DNA of 64,000 nt. It comes from Betaproteobacteria bacterium. Its GTDB lineage: Bacteria > Pseudomonadota > Gammaproteobacteria > Burkholderiales > UBA3065. The position numbers and the translations under genes were made by a program. Shown here piece after piece: positions 46,085 to 58,703 of the stretch. Each line of letters begins with the position of its first letter. Within the stretch, counting starts at the first letter, position 1. The notes under the pieces were generated by a model. The model saw only the letters and a list, made by a program, of their open reading frames with translations, was not told the origin of the DNA and did not search any database. The stretch lies in NCBI GenBank assembly GCA_027490755.1, contig JAIXXL010000003.1:62001-126000 (forward strand), given 5' to 3'.

Positions 46085-46917
46085 CAGCGATCCCTCCCGG
46101 TGACACGTTCGGTCCATGCCTGCAGCCCGTTGATGGCCAGCAGCAGGATGAAGGAGAAGACCAGCATCACCGCCGCGATGGCTGTGGCGCCGGCGTATTC
46201 GTACTGCTCGAGCTTGGTGATGATGAGCAGCGGCGTGATCTCGGAGACCAGCGGGATGTTGCCGGCGATGAAGATCACCGAGCCGTACTCGCCCACCGCG
46301 CGGGCGAAGGCCAGCGCGAAGCCGGTCAGCAGGGCCGGCGTGAGGATCGGCAGCAGCACGTGGCGGAACGTCGCCCAGCGACGCGCGCCCAGGCTGGCCG
46401 CCGCCTCCTCCAGTTCTGTCTCGATCTCCTCCAGCACCGGCTGCACCGTGCGCACCACAAAGGGCAGCCCGATAAAGGTCAGCGCCACCAGAATGCCGAG
46501 TGGGCCGAACGCGACCTTGATGCCCAGTTCGCCCTCGATCCACTGCCCGAGCCAGCCGTTCTTGGCATACAGCGCGGTCAGTGCGATGCCGGCTACCGCG
46601 GTGGGCAGCGCGAACGGCAGGTCGACCAGCGCATCGACGAGGCGCTTGCCGGGGAAGGTGTAGCGCACCAGCGTCCACGCCAGGATCAGGCCAAAGAACG
46701 CGTTGAGCGCCGCGGCCAGCAGCGAGAGGCCGAAGGAGATTCGGTACGAGGCGACCACGCGCGGCGAGGTGGCGACCTGCCAGAACTCGGCCGTGGAGAG
46801 TTCTGCCGTGCGGATGAACACCCCGGCCAGCGGGATGAGCACCAGCAGCGACAGGTACGCCAGGGTATAGCCGAGGGTGAGCTTGAAGCCGGGGAGGACG
46901 TGGGTCTTGCGGGCCAT
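46084..46917 (-). CDS. cysT: Sulfate/thiosulfate ABC transporter permease CysT
   Basis: 277 residues with six membrane segments and an EAA loop ([23 protein letters not shown]). First gene of the cysT-cysW-cysA-cysB operon. No binding-protein gene is in this operon; sbp lies 3.6 kb away, likewise on the minus strand. A shared upstream motif is at 46982-46999. Confidence 0.93.
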   Translation of the reverse strand: MARKTHVLPGFKLTLGYTLAYLSLLVLIPLAGVFIRTAELSTAEFWQVATSPRVVASYRISFGLSLLAAALNAFFGLILAWTLVRYTFPGKRLVDALVDLPFALPTAVAGIALTALYAKNGWLGQWIEGELGIKVAFGPLGILVALTFIGLPFVVRTVQPVLEEIETELEEAAASLGARRWATFRHVLLPILTPALLTGFALAFARAVGEYGSVIFIAGNIPLVSEITPLLIITKLEQYEYAGATAIAAVMLVFSFILLLAINGLQAWTERVTGRDR

Positions 46918-46981
46918 CGGGCGGTGCTGGGAGGAGACAGGCGACGCAGGTTAGGCCGGCATGCTAATCCACGGAAGTGAT

Positions 46982-46999
46982 AAAAACTGGATTACTTAT
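46982..46999 (-). promoter_or_regulatory. Candidate CysB-type site before cysT
   Basis: On the minus strand ATAAGTAATCCAGTTTTT, ending 65 bases before the cysT start. It matches ATAAGGAACTGAAGTTTTC before sbp apart from a one-base gap and scattered changes, at the same distance. Confidence 0.5.
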
Positions 47000-47008
47000 G
47001 AATAAAAT

Positions 47009-47037
47009 GAAAGAGCCGGCGCAGTGCCGGCTCTTTC
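47009..47037 (-). terminator. Rho-independent terminator after the peroxiredoxin gene
   Basis: A 12-base-pair perfect stem GAAAGAGCCGGC / GCCGGCTCTTTC; on the minus strand it is followed by ATTTTATT. It separates the peroxiredoxin from the cysT promoter region. Confidence 0.85.
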
Positions 47038-47082
47038 AACAGGTGGCGACCTGCTCGCAGCAGGCGTGCCTGGTGTGCGGAA

Positions 47083-47718
47083 TCACTTCGGCTGCGGCGT
47101 CATCCGCAGGTAGGGGCGGAGGGCGTTGTAGCCCGCCGGGAATCGCTTGGCGATCTCGGCCGGGTCCTGCAGCGAGGGCACGATCACCACGTCGTCGCCG
47201 TGCTTCCAGTTACCCGGGGTGGCTACCGCGTGCTGGTCGGTGAGCTGCAGCGAGTCGATAACGCGCAGCACCTCGTCGAAGTTGCGTCCGCAACTGGCGG
47301 GGTAGGTGATCATCAGCCGCACCTTCTTGTTCGGGTCGATGATGAACAGCGAGCGCACGGTGAGTGTGGCCAGAGCCTTGGGGTGGATCATGTCGTAGAG
47401 CTCGGCCACCGTGCGGTCAGGGTCGGCGATGATCGGGAAGCCCACCACGCAGTGCTGCGTGTCCTCGATGTCGGCGATCCACTTCTGGTGGGAGTCGACC
47501 GGGTCCACCGAGAGCGCGATGGCCTTCACATTGCGCTCCTCGAACTCGGCCTTGAGCTTGGCGGTGAGCCCGAGCTCGGTGGTGCACACCGGCGTGAAGT
47601 CGGCCGGGTGCGAGAACAGCACGCCCCAGCTGTCGCCCAGCCACTCGTGGAAGCGGATGCGGCCGATGGTCGAGTCCTGCTCGAAGTCGGGGGCGATGTC
47701 GCCGAGGTGGATGCTCAT
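47083..47718 (-). CDS. 1-Cys (Prx6-type) peroxiredoxin
   Basis: 211 residues with peroxidatic Cys45 in FTPVCTTE and the long C-terminal extension typical of Prx6-class enzymes. It reduces peroxides; such genes often sit near sulfur genes in this group. ATG 47718 has a GGAGAG ribosome site. It is monocistronic, with a terminator downstream. Confidence 0.92.
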   Translation of the reverse strand: MSIHLGDIAPDFEQDSTIGRIRFHEWLGDSWGVLFSHPADFTPVCTTELGLTAKLKAEFEERNVKAIALSVDPVDSHQKWIADIEDTQHCVVGFPIIADPDRTVAELYDMIHPKALATLTVRSLFIIDPNKKVRLMITYPASCGRNFDEVLRVIDSLQLTDQHAVATPGNWKHGDDVVIVPSLQDPAEIAKRFPAGYNALRPYLRMTPQPK

Positions 47719-47832
47719 GTGCTCTCCTTGGGTGCGGTTGTGCGTTCAGGCCAGCCTGGTACCGACTGGCCAAGCATCAGAGCCGCCGATGTTGGCCGCG
47801 ATCTGCCCCTGCGGCAAGCCCCCGCACGGTCC

Positions 47833-49374
47833 TCAGTACGCCACCTGGTAGCGGAAGGAGAGAAAGCGCTCCTTGTCGCCGCGAAGCACAGTCGGAGTCC
47901 CCGCGCCTCTGAGCACGTCGTCGAGGCTGGTGTCTTCGTAGTTGATCAGGAACTTGGAGTTCTCGTTGTGGTACCAGCTCAGGCCGACACCCCAGGTCCT
48001 CGCGCTGAGGCCGTAACCTGCGCGACCAGATGTCCCCGCGTTGTTGTCGGCGAAACGCGCTGCAGCACTGTCCAGATTGTTCTCCTGGTAGCGCAAGCCG
48101 ATCTCCCAGGCGCCCCAACCACTGGGCTCACCAAACTTGAACGGCTGGAAGGGTTTGACGCCCTTGAACGATGCGTCCTCGCCAGTGATAAGCCATGTCG
48201 CCGCAATCTGCCAGGCGTCGTTCTTGAGCTCGGTCGGCCCGATGGCAGCGACGGCGTTGGTCGCCGCGCCGGACGCTGCGGTCTCAGCGCGCTGCACGTC
48301 CTGTGTCACCTGTGCGTACTCCGCAATGATGCCCAAGGGCCCGTTGTAGTAATAGGCCTGAGGCGAGATGCGCGAGCGCGTGCCGGCGGCGGTGACAGTG
48401 CTTGCGTAGGCAAAGAATTGGTTCTGACCCGGCGTGCGGTAGCGCGGCAGCGCGTTGGTGTTGGAGTCGTTTGCCCAGGTGCCAGCCACACCGAAGCCCA
48501 ACCCCTCGAGGTTGCCGCCACTGCCGGCAAATGGGGTGGTGAAGAGGCGCGCTGCGAAGTCCTTGTCGGTGTTGTCATCGACGCTGGTGAAGTTGTCGCC
48601 GCCGTCGGCTACGCCGTTGAAGTAGCCCACCGCGTAGTTGAGCTTCTTGTCGAACGCGTCGCCGTGCAGCGAGACGCCGATGTCGCGGTTCGGCAGGATG
48701 TTGTTGCTCACGTAGGAGCGCTCGATGAACTTGATGTCGCTGCCGCTTTGCAGGCGCTCGAGGCCGACGAAGGGCTTGTGCTTGCCCAGCCGGAACTTGT
48801 AGGCATCGTTGGCGTTGACGTCGAAGTAGGCATCGACCACGCGGACCCGGTTGTTGCGGCGGTCGCCGCTGGCGGCCGCGCCACCATCACCGCTCTCGGC
48901 GAACTCCGGCGTAAACCGGAACCCGTACTTGCCGAGCAGCGTGCCCTCAAAGGTGGGGCGCAGGCGGCGAGCGAGGAAGCCGTCGGTAGCTACTGCGGTG
49001 TTGCCGGTAGTCTGCGCGTGGGCATCGCCGTCGTAGACCCGGTAGTCGATCTGGGCGAGACCACGCAGCTTGAACTCGAAATCCTTGTCGGCCGAGCGGA
49101 TGCTGAAGCCCTTGTTGCTGGCGGTCACGGTCGGTGCATCCTTTAGCTTCTTGGCCACGTCCTCATTGACCAGCTCCTGCTTGCGCTCGACGATCTTCAC
49201 CTTCTGCTCGACCGTCTGGTCGAGCTCTTCGAGGCGCTTTTGCAGTTCGCGGACAGTCTGCTTGAGGGTTTCGATCTCGTCCTGGGTGGCGGCCTGGGCC
49301 GGCAGGGCGATGCTGGCCAACCCGGCGAGGGCGAGCGCCCCCACCAGCGGCCGTAGAACGGCGCTGTAAGTCAT
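47833..49374 (-). CDS. OprP/OprO-type outer-membrane porin linked to sulfate uptake
   Basis: 513 residues. A signal peptide (cleavage near AQAATQ) is followed by a coiled coil (about 30-75, heptads of Leu/Val/Glu/Gln), then a 16-strand-type barrel ending in FRYQVAY. The phosphate-selective porin O/P family is indicated by the tracts KFRLGKHKPFVGLERLQSG and YFDVNANDAYK. Downstream of sbp in the same direction with a hairpin between; the likely cargo is sulfate or organosulfonates, not phosphate. Confidence 0.85.
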   Translation of the reverse strand: MTYSAVLRPLVGALALAGLASIALPAQAATQDEIETLKQTVRELQKRLEELDQTVEQKVKIVERKQELVNEDVAKKLKDAPTVTASNKGFSIRSADKDFEFKLRGLAQIDYRVYDGDAHAQTTGNTAVATDGFLARRLRPTFEGTLLGKYGFRFTPEFAESGDGGAAASGDRRNNRVRVVDAYFDVNANDAYKFRLGKHKPFVGLERLQSGSDIKFIERSYVSNNILPNRDIGVSLHGDAFDKKLNYAVGYFNGVADGGDNFTSVDDNTDKDFAARLFTTPFAGSGGNLEGLGFGVAGTWANDSNTNALPRYRTPGQNQFFAYASTVTAAGTRSRISPQAYYYNGPLGIIAEYAQVTQDVQRAETAASGAATNAVAAIGPTELKNDAWQIAATWLITGEDASFKGVKPFQPFKFGEPSGWGAWEIGLRYQENNLDSAAARFADNNAGTSGRAGYGLSARTWGVGLSWYHNENSKFLINYEDTSLDDVLRGAGTPTVLRGDKERFLSFRYQVAY

Positions 49375-49394
49375 GGTTTTTCCTTTTGTTTAAG

Positions 49395-49414
49395 GCACCC
49401 GCGGTGGCGGGTGC
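49395..49414 (-). other. Intercistronic hairpin between sbp and the porin
   Basis: A perfect 8-base-pair stem, GCACCCGC / GCGGGTGC, with a 4-base loop. There is no T-run, so it may be a partial terminator or an mRNA-stability hairpin that lets sbp be expressed at a different level from the porin. Confidence 0.6.
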
Positions 49415-49466
49415 GAGGGGTCTGGCTGTATATCTGCGACGCCGCAGATGACCACTGCAGCAGTTT

Positions 49467-50486
49467 TCAGCGGATCCCGTAGATCTGATCGAAGCTGCCG
49501 CCATCGGCGAAGTGCACCTTCTGTGCCTTCTGCCAGCCGCCAAACACCTCGTCGACCGAGATCAGCTTGGTCTTGGCGAATTGTTTCTCGTACTTCTTGG
49601 CCGCTTTCTCGCTGGTCGGGCGGTAGAAGTGCTTGCCGGCGATGTCCTGCCCCTCATCTGAGTACAGGTAGTTAAGGTAGGCCTCGGCCACCTTGCGCGT
49701 GCCGCGCCGGTTGGCAACCTTGTCGACCACGGTGACCGGCGGTTCGGCCAGGATGCTGGTGGCCGGCACGATGATGTCGAACTTGTCCGGTCCGAGTTCC
49801 TTGGTGGCCAGCAGGGCCTCGTTCTCCCATGTGATCAGAACGTCGCCGATGCCGCGTTCGATGAAGGTGGTGGTCGAGCCGCGCGCGCCGGAATCCAGCA
49901 CCGGCACGTTCTTGTAGACCTTGGTCAGCAGCTCCTGCGCGGTCTTGTCGTTGCCGCCGGGCTGCTGCAGGGCCCAGCCCCAGATGGCCAGATAGTTGTA
50001 GCGGGCGCCGCCCGAGGTCTTGGGGTTGGGCGTGATCACCGCGACGCCCGGCTTGGCCAGGTCACCCCAGTCCTTGATGTTCTTCGGGTTGCCCTTGCGC
50101 ACCAGCAGCACGATGGTCGAGGTGTAGGGCGAGCTGTTGTTGGGCAGGCGCTTCTGCCAGTCGGCCGGGATCAGCTTCCCCTTGGCGTGCAGCTCGTCGA
50201 TGTCATATGACAGCGCCAGCGTGACGACGTCGGCCTGCAGGCCGTCGATCACCGCGCGCGCCTGCTTGGCGGCACCACCGTGCGACTGCTTGACGGTCAC
50301 GGTCTCGCCGGTCTTTTCCTTCCAGTACTTGGCGAAGGCGGCGTTGTAGTCGACATACAACTCACGCGTCGGGTCGTACGACACATTGAGCAGCGTGGTC
50401 TCGGCGGCTGCCGGGCCGGCGATCGCAGCTGCGGCGAGGCCGAGGATCGCCGCGAGGGCCTTGAGCTTGGGGGTCTTGAATGCCAT
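49467..50486 (-). CDS. sbp: Periplasmic sulfate-binding protein
   Basis: 339 residues. Signal peptide with cleavage near AAAETT; the mature part has the sulfate-family tracts [25 protein letters not shown] and [14 protein letters not shown]. It delivers sulfate to CysTWA. The gene is transcribed ahead of the porin. A candidate CysB-type motif (50553-50571) lies 67-85 bases upstream. Confidence 0.95.
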   Translation of the reverse strand: MAFKTPKLKALAAILGLAAAAIAGPAAAETTLLNVSYDPTRELYVDYNAAFAKYWKEKTGETVTVKQSHGGAAKQARAVIDGLQADVVTLALSYDIDELHAKGKLIPADWQKRLPNNSSPYTSTIVLLVRKGNPKNIKDWGDLAKPGVAVITPNPKTSGGARYNYLAIWGWALQQPGGNDKTAQELLTKVYKNVPVLDSGARGSTTTFIERGIGDVLITWENEALLATKELGPDKFDIIVPATSILAEPPVTVVDKVANRRGTRKVAEAYLNYLYSDEGQDIAGKHFYRPTSEKAAKKYEKQFAKTKLISVDEVFGGWQKAQKVHFADGGSFDQIYGIR

Positions 50487-50552
50487 GAGGATGCTCCGTC
50501 GTGTGGGTTTGACGAGCGCACTCTAGGCAGGCCCCCTTTTCAGGGGAACCAA

Positions 50553-50571
50553 GAAAACTTCAGTTCCTTAT
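50553..50571 (-). promoter_or_regulatory. Candidate CysB-type site before sbp
   Basis: On the minus strand ATAAGGAACTGAAGTTTTC, similar to the cysT site. Flanking GGAAC...GTTCC (50545-50567) forms a 5-base inverted repeat over the same stretch. Confidence 0.5.
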
Positions 50572-50662
50572 CAGGTGTGGGCGAATAAGCATCCGCAGGT
50601 GGCGGCGGCCGCCGGCCGCGGGCCCCGGGCGGGGCGATACCCGCACGCGGCAGATACGGCCC

Positions 50663-51061
50663 TCAGATCACCTGCGAGAGGTCGTAACCAGCGTTGCGGG
50701 CCGCCGCGACCATGGCCTCGCGGTCGCCGTGGTTGCGCTGCGACAGCGCCCACAGCGTGATCGAGCGCGTGCCCGAGCGGCAGTAGGCCAGCACCGGCTT
50801 GGGCAGGTCGGGCCAGGCCTTCTCCATCGCGTCCACATGAGCCTGCGTCATGCCGCCACCGGCCACCGGCAGGAACAGCGTGGCCAGCCCGGCGGCCTGC
50901 GCCGCAGCCTCGACCTCTGCAAAGGTGGGCTGGTCGAACGATTCACCGTCGGGCCGGTTGCAGACGATGCTGGCAAAGCCGGCGGCCTTGACCGCCTCGA
51001 TCTCCTCGGGGGCGATCTGCGGGCTGACGGCGAGGTCTGGGGTGACGCGGCGGATGTCCAT
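50663..51061 (-). CDS. TIGR01244-family phosphatase/sulfurtransferase-like protein
   Basis: 132 residues with a dual-specificity-phosphatase-like loop CRSGTR (Cys94-Arg99) and an N-terminal tract MDIRRVTPDLAVSPQI typical of the DUF442/TIGR01244 (Blh N-terminal) family. In some relatives it is tied to hydrogen-sulfide or persulfide metabolism. Neighbouring sulfate genes make a sulfur role possible, but it is separated by 176 bases from sbp. Confidence 0.82.
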   Translation of the reverse strand: MDIRRVTPDLAVSPQIAPEEIEAVKAAGFASIVCNRPDGESFDQPTFAEVEAAAQAAGLATLFLPVAGGGMTQAHVDAMEKAWPDLPKPVLAYCRSGTRSITLWALSQRNHGDREAMVAAARNAGYDLSQVI

Positions 51062-51137
51062 GCGGGCTTCTCCTGAGGGGCTATCGGTCGGCTGGCGGAT
51101 GCGCCCTTGCGAGCGACCGCCGATGATGAGTGCCGGA

Positions 51138-51998
51138 TTATCGGTCCGGTTTCAATTCCAGTGCGCGACGGTATAGCGTCTGCCGGTCGATCCCGGTCGC
51201 CTTGGCGGCCAGCCGCGCCGCCTGGTTGGGCGGCAGTTCCTCGAGGAGCACGCGCATCAAACCATCCGCCTGCGCTGTATCGGGTGCTGCCTCGCCGGCG
51301 GCGTCGATCAACAGCACGAACTCGCCGCGCAGGCGGTCGGGGTCGGCGCCCAGCCATGCCGCGGCCTCGGCCAGTGGCAGCCGGTGCAGGGTCTCGAAGC
51401 GCTTGGTCAGCTCGCGTGCTACCAGACACTGCCGCTGGCCGCCCAGCGCGGCGGCCATGTCGGCCACCGATTCGAGTACGCGATGCGGTGCCTCGTAGAA
51501 CACCAGCGCGCCCGGCACGGCTGCCAGCGCGGTCAGCGCCTTGCGCCGGGCTGCAGCCTTGGCCGGCAGGAAGCCGACGAAGGTCACCGGCCCGGGCGGC
51601 AGACCGCTGGCCGACAGCGCGCAGGCGAGCGCGCTGGGGCCGGGGATCGGCACCACCGCGAGGCCCGCCGCGCGCACCTCGGCGACGATCACCGCGCCGG
51701 GGTCCGACACCCCGGGCGTGCCGGCGTCGCTGATCAGGGCGATGCGCTGCCCCTGCTCGATCGCCTCGACGATGCGCGCCGCCGCGGCGGCCTCGTTGTG
51801 CATGTGCGCGGCGAACAGCGGCGTCGTGATGCCGTGGTGCAGCAGCAGCGGCCGCGAGTGCCGCGTGTCCTCGCAGGCGACGCGGTCGACGCCACGCAGC
51901 ACCTCAAGGGCGCGCAGGGTGATGTCGCCGAGGTTGCCGATCGGCGTCGCCACCACATAGAGCGCGGGCGGCAGCGGGGCGGTGTTGTCGCTGGACAT
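51138..51998 (-). CDS. rsmI: 16S rRNA (cytidine-1402-2'-O) methyltransferase
   Basis: 286 residues, a tetrapyrrole-methylase-fold protein with LYVVATPIGNLGDIT at the start, the ACEDTRHSR tract, and LISDAGTPGVSDPG. It methylates the ribose of C1402 next to the base modified by RsmH. It is divergent from yraN across 65 bases, the usual neighbour. Confidence 0.95.
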   Translation of the reverse strand: MSSDNTAPLPPALYVVATPIGNLGDITLRALEVLRGVDRVACEDTRHSRPLLLHHGITTPLFAAHMHNEAAAAARIVEAIEQGQRIALISDAGTPGVSDPGAVIVAEVRAAGLAVVPIPGPSALACALSASGLPPGPVTFVGFLPAKAAARRKALTALAAVPGALVFYEAPHRVLESVADMAAALGGQRQCLVARELTKRFETLHRLPLAEAAAWLGADPDRLRGEFVLLIDAAGEAAPDTAQADGLMRVLLEELPPNQAARLAAKATGIDRQTLYRRALELKPDR

Positions 51999-52063
51999 GG
52001 GCAGGCCTGGAGTGTGGGCCGACTATACGCCACGCCTGCAAGGCCGCCGGTGGGCCCGTCGCC

Positions 52064-52405
52064 GTGAACGATCGGGGCGCGGCGGCCGAGCGCCTGGCTG
52101 AACAGCACCTGTGCGCGGCGGGGTTGCGGGTGCTGGCGCGCAACTACCAGTGCCGCCTGGGCGAGATCGACCTGGTCTGCTCTGAGGGCGATGTGCTGGT
52201 CTTCGTCGAGGTGCGTCAGCGCCGCTCGGAACGCTACGGCGGTGCGGCCGGCAGCATCACCGCCGCCAAGCGCCTCCGCATCCTGTCTGCCGCGCGGCAT
52301 TACCTCATGAGGCTGGGCCGCGAGCCGGCCTGCCGCTTCGACGTCGTGCTGTTGCGCGGCGTCACCCGGCAGATCGAATGGATACGCAGCGCTTTCGAGG
52401 CATGA
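52064..52405 (+). CDS. yraN: YraN family (UPF0102) nuclease-like protein
   Basis: 113 residues with the restriction-endonuclease-like core GEIDLVCSEGDVLVFVEVRQR, which keeps the acidic/Gln-type active-site pattern E-x-D...E-x-R. Its cellular role is unclear. Starts GTG 52064. Confidence 0.9.
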   Translation: MNDRGAAAERLAEQHLCAAGLRVLARNYQCRLGEIDLVCSEGDVLVFVEVRQRRSERYGGAAGSITAAKRLRILSAARHYLMRLGREPACRFDVVLLRGVTRQIEWIRSAFEA

Positions 52406-52464
52406 AACAATATGACCGTAACACTGGTCATGTATGACTGAAACCTTACTCTCGCGGAGATTTC

Positions 52465-53043
52465 ATGCGCCTCGCCAAACTTGCCACCGTTGCCCTTGTC
52501 ACCGGACTCTCGGCCAGCCTGTCAGGCTGCTTCCCGATCGTGGCCGGGGGCGTCGGCGTTGGCGCCATGATGGCGGACGACCGTCGTACCAGCGGCATCT
52601 ACATCGAGGACGAGCGCGTCGAACTCCGCATCCTGGCGGATACGGCGAAGATGGGCGACAAGGTCCACATCAACGCCACCAGCTTCAACCGCTTGGTGCT
52701 GCTGACCGGCGAGGTGCCCGATGAGGCGACCAAGGCCAAGGTAGAAAAGCTCGCCGCCGATGTCGACAACGTCAAGCGCGTGCAGAACGAACTCGCCGTG
52801 GCGCGCCCTAGCACGCTTGGCGAACGCAGCAACGATGTTTACGTCACCACCCGCGTCAAGGCCCGCTTCCTGAGCGAGTCGAACAAGCGCTTCTCGCCCA
52901 ACCACGTCAAGGTCATCACCGAGATGGCGACCGTCTACCTGATGGGCTTGGTCAGCAAGGAAGAGGCCGCCGCCGCAGCCGAGATCGCCGCCAGCACCCC
53001 GGGCGTGAAGCGCGTGGTGAAGGTGCTCGAATACACCGAGTGA
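52465..53043 (+). CDS. BON-domain outer-membrane lipoprotein (DolP-like)
   Basis: 192 residues. The lipobox is LSGC near residue 22, followed by two BON domains (about 50-110 and 120-190: NRLVLLTGEVPDEA and TVYLMGLVSKEEA). Related DolP/OsmY proteins support outer-membrane integrity. The rsmI-yraN-BON order is common in betaproteobacteria, here without the usual gmhA-like gene between. Confidence 0.9.
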   Translation: MRLAKLATVALVTGLSASLSGCFPIVAGGVGVGAMMADDRRTSGIYIEDERVELRILADTAKMGDKVHINATSFNRLVLLTGEVPDEATKAKVEKLAADVDNVKRVQNELAVARPSTLGERSNDVYVTTRVKARFLSESNKRFSPNHVKVITEMATVYLMGLVSKEEAAAAAEIAASTPGVKRVVKVLEYTE

Positions 53044-53080
53044 GCCACCCTACAGCCCCCCTGAGTCTTGGACCGCAGTG

Positions 53081-53911
53081 ATGCTTTACCCGGATCTTTT
53101 CAAGTCGCTGGAGAAGGCCCGCTGGAACATGGCGGAAGACGTGCCGTGGGATGCCTTCGACGCCAGCCTGCTGAGTGACGAGCAGGCGCGTACCATCAAG
53201 TACAACGCCATCACCGAGTGGGCGGCATTGCCGGCCACCGAGATGTTCCTGCGCGACAACCGGCACGACTCCGACTTCTCGGCCTTCATGAGCATCTGGT
53301 TCTACGAGGAGCAGAAGCACTCCCTCGTGATGATGGAGTACCTGCGCCGCTTCAGGCCCGACCTGGCGCCGACCGAGGCTGAACTGCACGCGGTGCGCTT
53401 CGAGTTCGACCCGGCGCCGCCCTACGAGACGCTGATGCTGCACTTCTGCGGCGAGGTGCGGCTGACCCAGTGGTACCGTCGCGCTGCCGAGTGGCACACC
53501 GAGCCGGTGATCAAGCACATCTACGACCTGCTCTCGCGCGACGAGGCGCGTCACGGCGGTGCGTATCTCAAGTTCATGAAGCGGGCCATCGAGCGCGCCG
53601 GCAACGATGCGCGTGCGGCATTTGCCAAGATCGGCATGCTGATGGCCAGCCCGCGGCGCTCCGGCAAGCCGATGCATCCGACCAACCTGCACGTGAACGA
53701 GGCGCTGTTCCCCAACGACACGGTGCAGAGCCGGCTACCCGATCCGGAATGGCTGGAGCACTGGCTCGACGAGCAGATCCGCTTTGATGACGAGTGCGAG
53801 CGCCGTGTCACCGGCGGCATCCTGCGCAATCTCTCCAGCCTGTTCGAGCAGACCTTCGAGACCGTGCAGGACCTGAACCGCTACCGCAAGTCGCTGGCCG
53901 CAGCCGCTTAG
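53081..53911 (+). CDS. Ferritin-like di-iron-fold protein
   Basis: 276 residues, mostly helical. EEQKH near 80 and ERARH-like DEARHGG near 155 supply two E-x-x-H di-iron motifs, as in ferritin-like and acyl-ACP-desaturase-like proteins. Its substrate is not known. ATG 53081 is used; a GTG one codon earlier is equally possible. Its 3' end overlaps the ssb stop by four bases (convergent). Confidence 0.75.
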   Translation: MLYPDLFKSLEKARWNMAEDVPWDAFDASLLSDEQARTIKYNAITEWAALPATEMFLRDNRHDSDFSAFMSIWFYEEQKHSLVMMEYLRRFRPDLAPTEAELHAVRFEFDPAPPYETLMLHFCGEVRLTQWYRRAAEWHTEPVIKHIYDLLSRDEARHGGAYLKFMKRAIERAGNDARAAFAKIGMLMASPRRSGKPMHPTNLHVNEALFPNDTVQSRLPDPEWLEHWLDEQIRFDDECERRVTGGILRNLSSLFEQTFETVQDLNRYRKSLAAAA

Positions 53912-54387
53912 AACGGGACGTCGTCCTCGAAGCTGTCGTACGGATCGCCACCGGCCGCGGCAGGGGCGCCAGCCTTGGCCGCCGGCTTGGCGCTGCTGCG
54001 CGCCGGAGCCTCGCCGCCGTCATCACCGCTGCCACCCATGCCACCGCCCTCGCGGCTGCCGAGCATCTGCATCACGTCGCCACGCACCTCGGTGCTGTAG
54101 CGGTCGGCGCCGGTCTCCTTGTCCTGCCACTTGCGCGTCTGCAGGCGGCCCTCGATGTAGACCGAGCGGCCCTTGCGCAGGTACTCGCCGGCGATCTCGG
54201 CGAGCTTGTCGAACAGCACCACCGAGTGCCATTCGGTGACTTCCTTCTTCTCCCCGCTGGCCTTGTCCTTCCACGATTCGGTGGTGGCCAGGCGCAGGTT
54301 GCAGACGGCCGAGCCGCTGGGCAGGTAACGCACCTCGGGGTCGCGGCCAAGGTTGCCGATGAGGATCACTTTGTTGACGGAAGCCAT
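53908..54387 (-). CDS. ssb: Single-stranded DNA-binding protein
   Basis: 159 residues: an OB fold at 1-110 ([38 protein letters not shown]), a flexible Gly/Ala/Pro linker, and the acidic C-terminal tip DDVPF that binds repair and replication partners. Downstream of the MFS gene by 30 bases in the same direction. Confidence 0.97.
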   Translation of the reverse strand: MASVNKVILIGNLGRDPEVRYLPSGSAVCNLRLATTESWKDKASGEKKEVTEWHSVVLFDKLAEIAGEYLRKGRSVYIEGRLQTRKWQDKETGADRYSTEVRGDVMQMLGSREGGGMGGSGDDGGEAPARSSAKPAAKAGAPAAAGGDPYDSFEDDVPF

Positions 54388-54417
54388 GTCTGTCTCCAGT
54401 TGGATGAGGTTGCGGGC

Positions 54418-55674
54418 TCAGCCGGCGGGCTGCGTCCCGGACGGGTTTCGCGGCGGGGCGGCAGGCATGCCCAGTGCAGCGATGAGCCAGATACTAGTGA
54501 CTACCGAGCAGAACGCGAATACGGCAGATGACCCATGGTGCTCGTACAGCCAGCCGCCTATGGCGCCGCCGAGGAAGGTGCCGACGAACTGCAGCGTGGC
54601 GTAAAGCCCGCTGGCCGAGCCGCGTGCGCCGGCCGGGGCGAAGCGCGAGATCATCGACGGCAGCTGCGCCTCTAGGATGTTGAAGGCGACGAAGTAGGCC
54701 AGCAGCGCGCCGATGACCAGCGCCAGACCGGCGCCGGCAGCAAAACCCAGCACCACCTGTGTGGCCAGCAGCAGCGCGATGCCGCCCAGCATCACCGCCT
54801 TGCCCTTGCCGCGCTTCTCGGCCAGCACCAGCGCCGGGATCATCAGCACCACGGCGGCGATCATGGCGGCCAGGTAGACCTGCCAGTGGCGGTCCTCGCC
54901 CAGGCCGGCGTCGCGCATCATCAGCGGCACCACAACGAACAGCGCCATCAGCGTCAGGTGCAGGGCGAACACGCCCACGTTCAGCCGGTTCAGTGCCGGG
55001 ATGCGGATCACCTCGGCGAACGCCACCGGCGCCGGCCCACTGCGGTTGACCGCCGGCACCACGCGCCCCACCGCCAGCAGCGCGCCCACCGCGAGTACGC
55101 CAGTGAGGGCGAAGATGCCGGGCACGCCGATGCCGCGCTCGAGCACCGGCCCCAGCGCCAGCGAGCCGGCGAAGGTCAGCCCGATGCTTACGCCGATGAA
55201 GGCCATCGCCTTGCCGCGGTGTTGCTCGTCGATGACGTCGGCGACGCAGGCCAGCACCACGCCTGAGATGGCGCCGGCGCCCTGCAGGGCGCGGCCCACC
55301 GTGACCCAGAACAGGTCGGGTGCCCACGCAGCCAGCACACTGCCGAGGGCGAACACGGAGAGGCCGAAGTACAGCACCGGGCGCCGACCGATGCGGTCGG
55401 AGACCCAGCCGAAGGGGATCTGCAGCAGGCCCTGGGTGAGGCCGTAGATGCCCATCGCCAGGCCGACGCTGGCGTGGTCGCTGCCGCCCGGCAGGGTGGT
55501 GGCGTACAGGGCGAACACCGGCAGGATGACGAACAGCCCGAACAGGCGCAGCGCCGAGATCGATGCCAGCCACGCGGTGGCCTGCATCTCGGGGCGGCCC
55601 ATGCGCGGCACGGCGGCCGCTTCGGCGGTCGGCGACGGGGCGATGCCGGAAGAGAGGGCGCGTTCGGTGTCCAT
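54418..55674 (-). CDS. MFS transporter (YajR-like drug/sugar antiporter class)
   Basis: 418 residues with 12 predicted membrane segments and the motif A tract [13 protein letters not shown] after segment 2. The uvrA-MFS-ssb arrangement is recurrent in betaproteobacteria. Cargo unknown. ATG 55674 gives a 36-residue cytoplasmic start; no clear ribosome site is visible, and a start 17 codons earlier is possible. Confidence 0.85.
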   Translation of the reverse strand: MDTERALSSGIAPSPTAEAAAVPRMGRPEMQATAWLASISALRLFGLFVILPVFALYATTLPGGSDHASVGLAMGIYGLTQGLLQIPFGWVSDRIGRRPVLYFGLSVFALGSVLAAWAPDLFWVTVGRALQGAGAISGVVLACVADVIDEQHRGKAMAFIGVSIGLTFAGSLALGPVLERGIGVPGIFALTGVLAVGALLAVGRVVPAVNRSGPAPVAFAEVIRIPALNRLNVGVFALHLTLMALFVVVPLMMRDAGLGEDRHWQVYLAAMIAAVVLMIPALVLAEKRGKGKAVMLGGIALLLATQVVLGFAAGAGLALVIGALLAYFVAFNILEAQLPSMISRFAPAGARGSASGLYATLQFVGTFLGGAIGGWLYEHHGSSAVFAFCSVVTSIWLIAALGMPAAPPRNPSGTQPAG

Positions 55675-55835
55675 GCTCGGGGGGCGATGCGTTGGTGGGG
55701 CGTGCGGCCCAGACAGCCTGGCCACACAACTGCGAGATCAAGAAAAACGGGGGTCTGGCCGGCGCGGACTACGCCGCCCTTGGGCCGACCGGTGGTCAGC
55801 GGCTAATATTAGCAGTTTGGGTTCGGCCTCCCTCC

Positions 55836-58655
<2,820 letters not shown>

Positions 58656-58703
58656 TTTCGGGTCCAGGTTCGGCTATTTGCGCCGATCTGGTGCGGGCCG
58701 GCC

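Noticed and set aside
46085-46678. Upstream extension of cysW to a 502-residue protein
   Set aside because: The extra part is cysT in another frame; cysW has a TGATG-coupled start at 46084.
55802-55813. GCTAATATTAGC palindrome before uvrA as a LexA-like box
   Set aside because: It does not match CTGT-N8-ACAG, and no other copy suggests a regulator; it may simply be the AT-rich promoter core.
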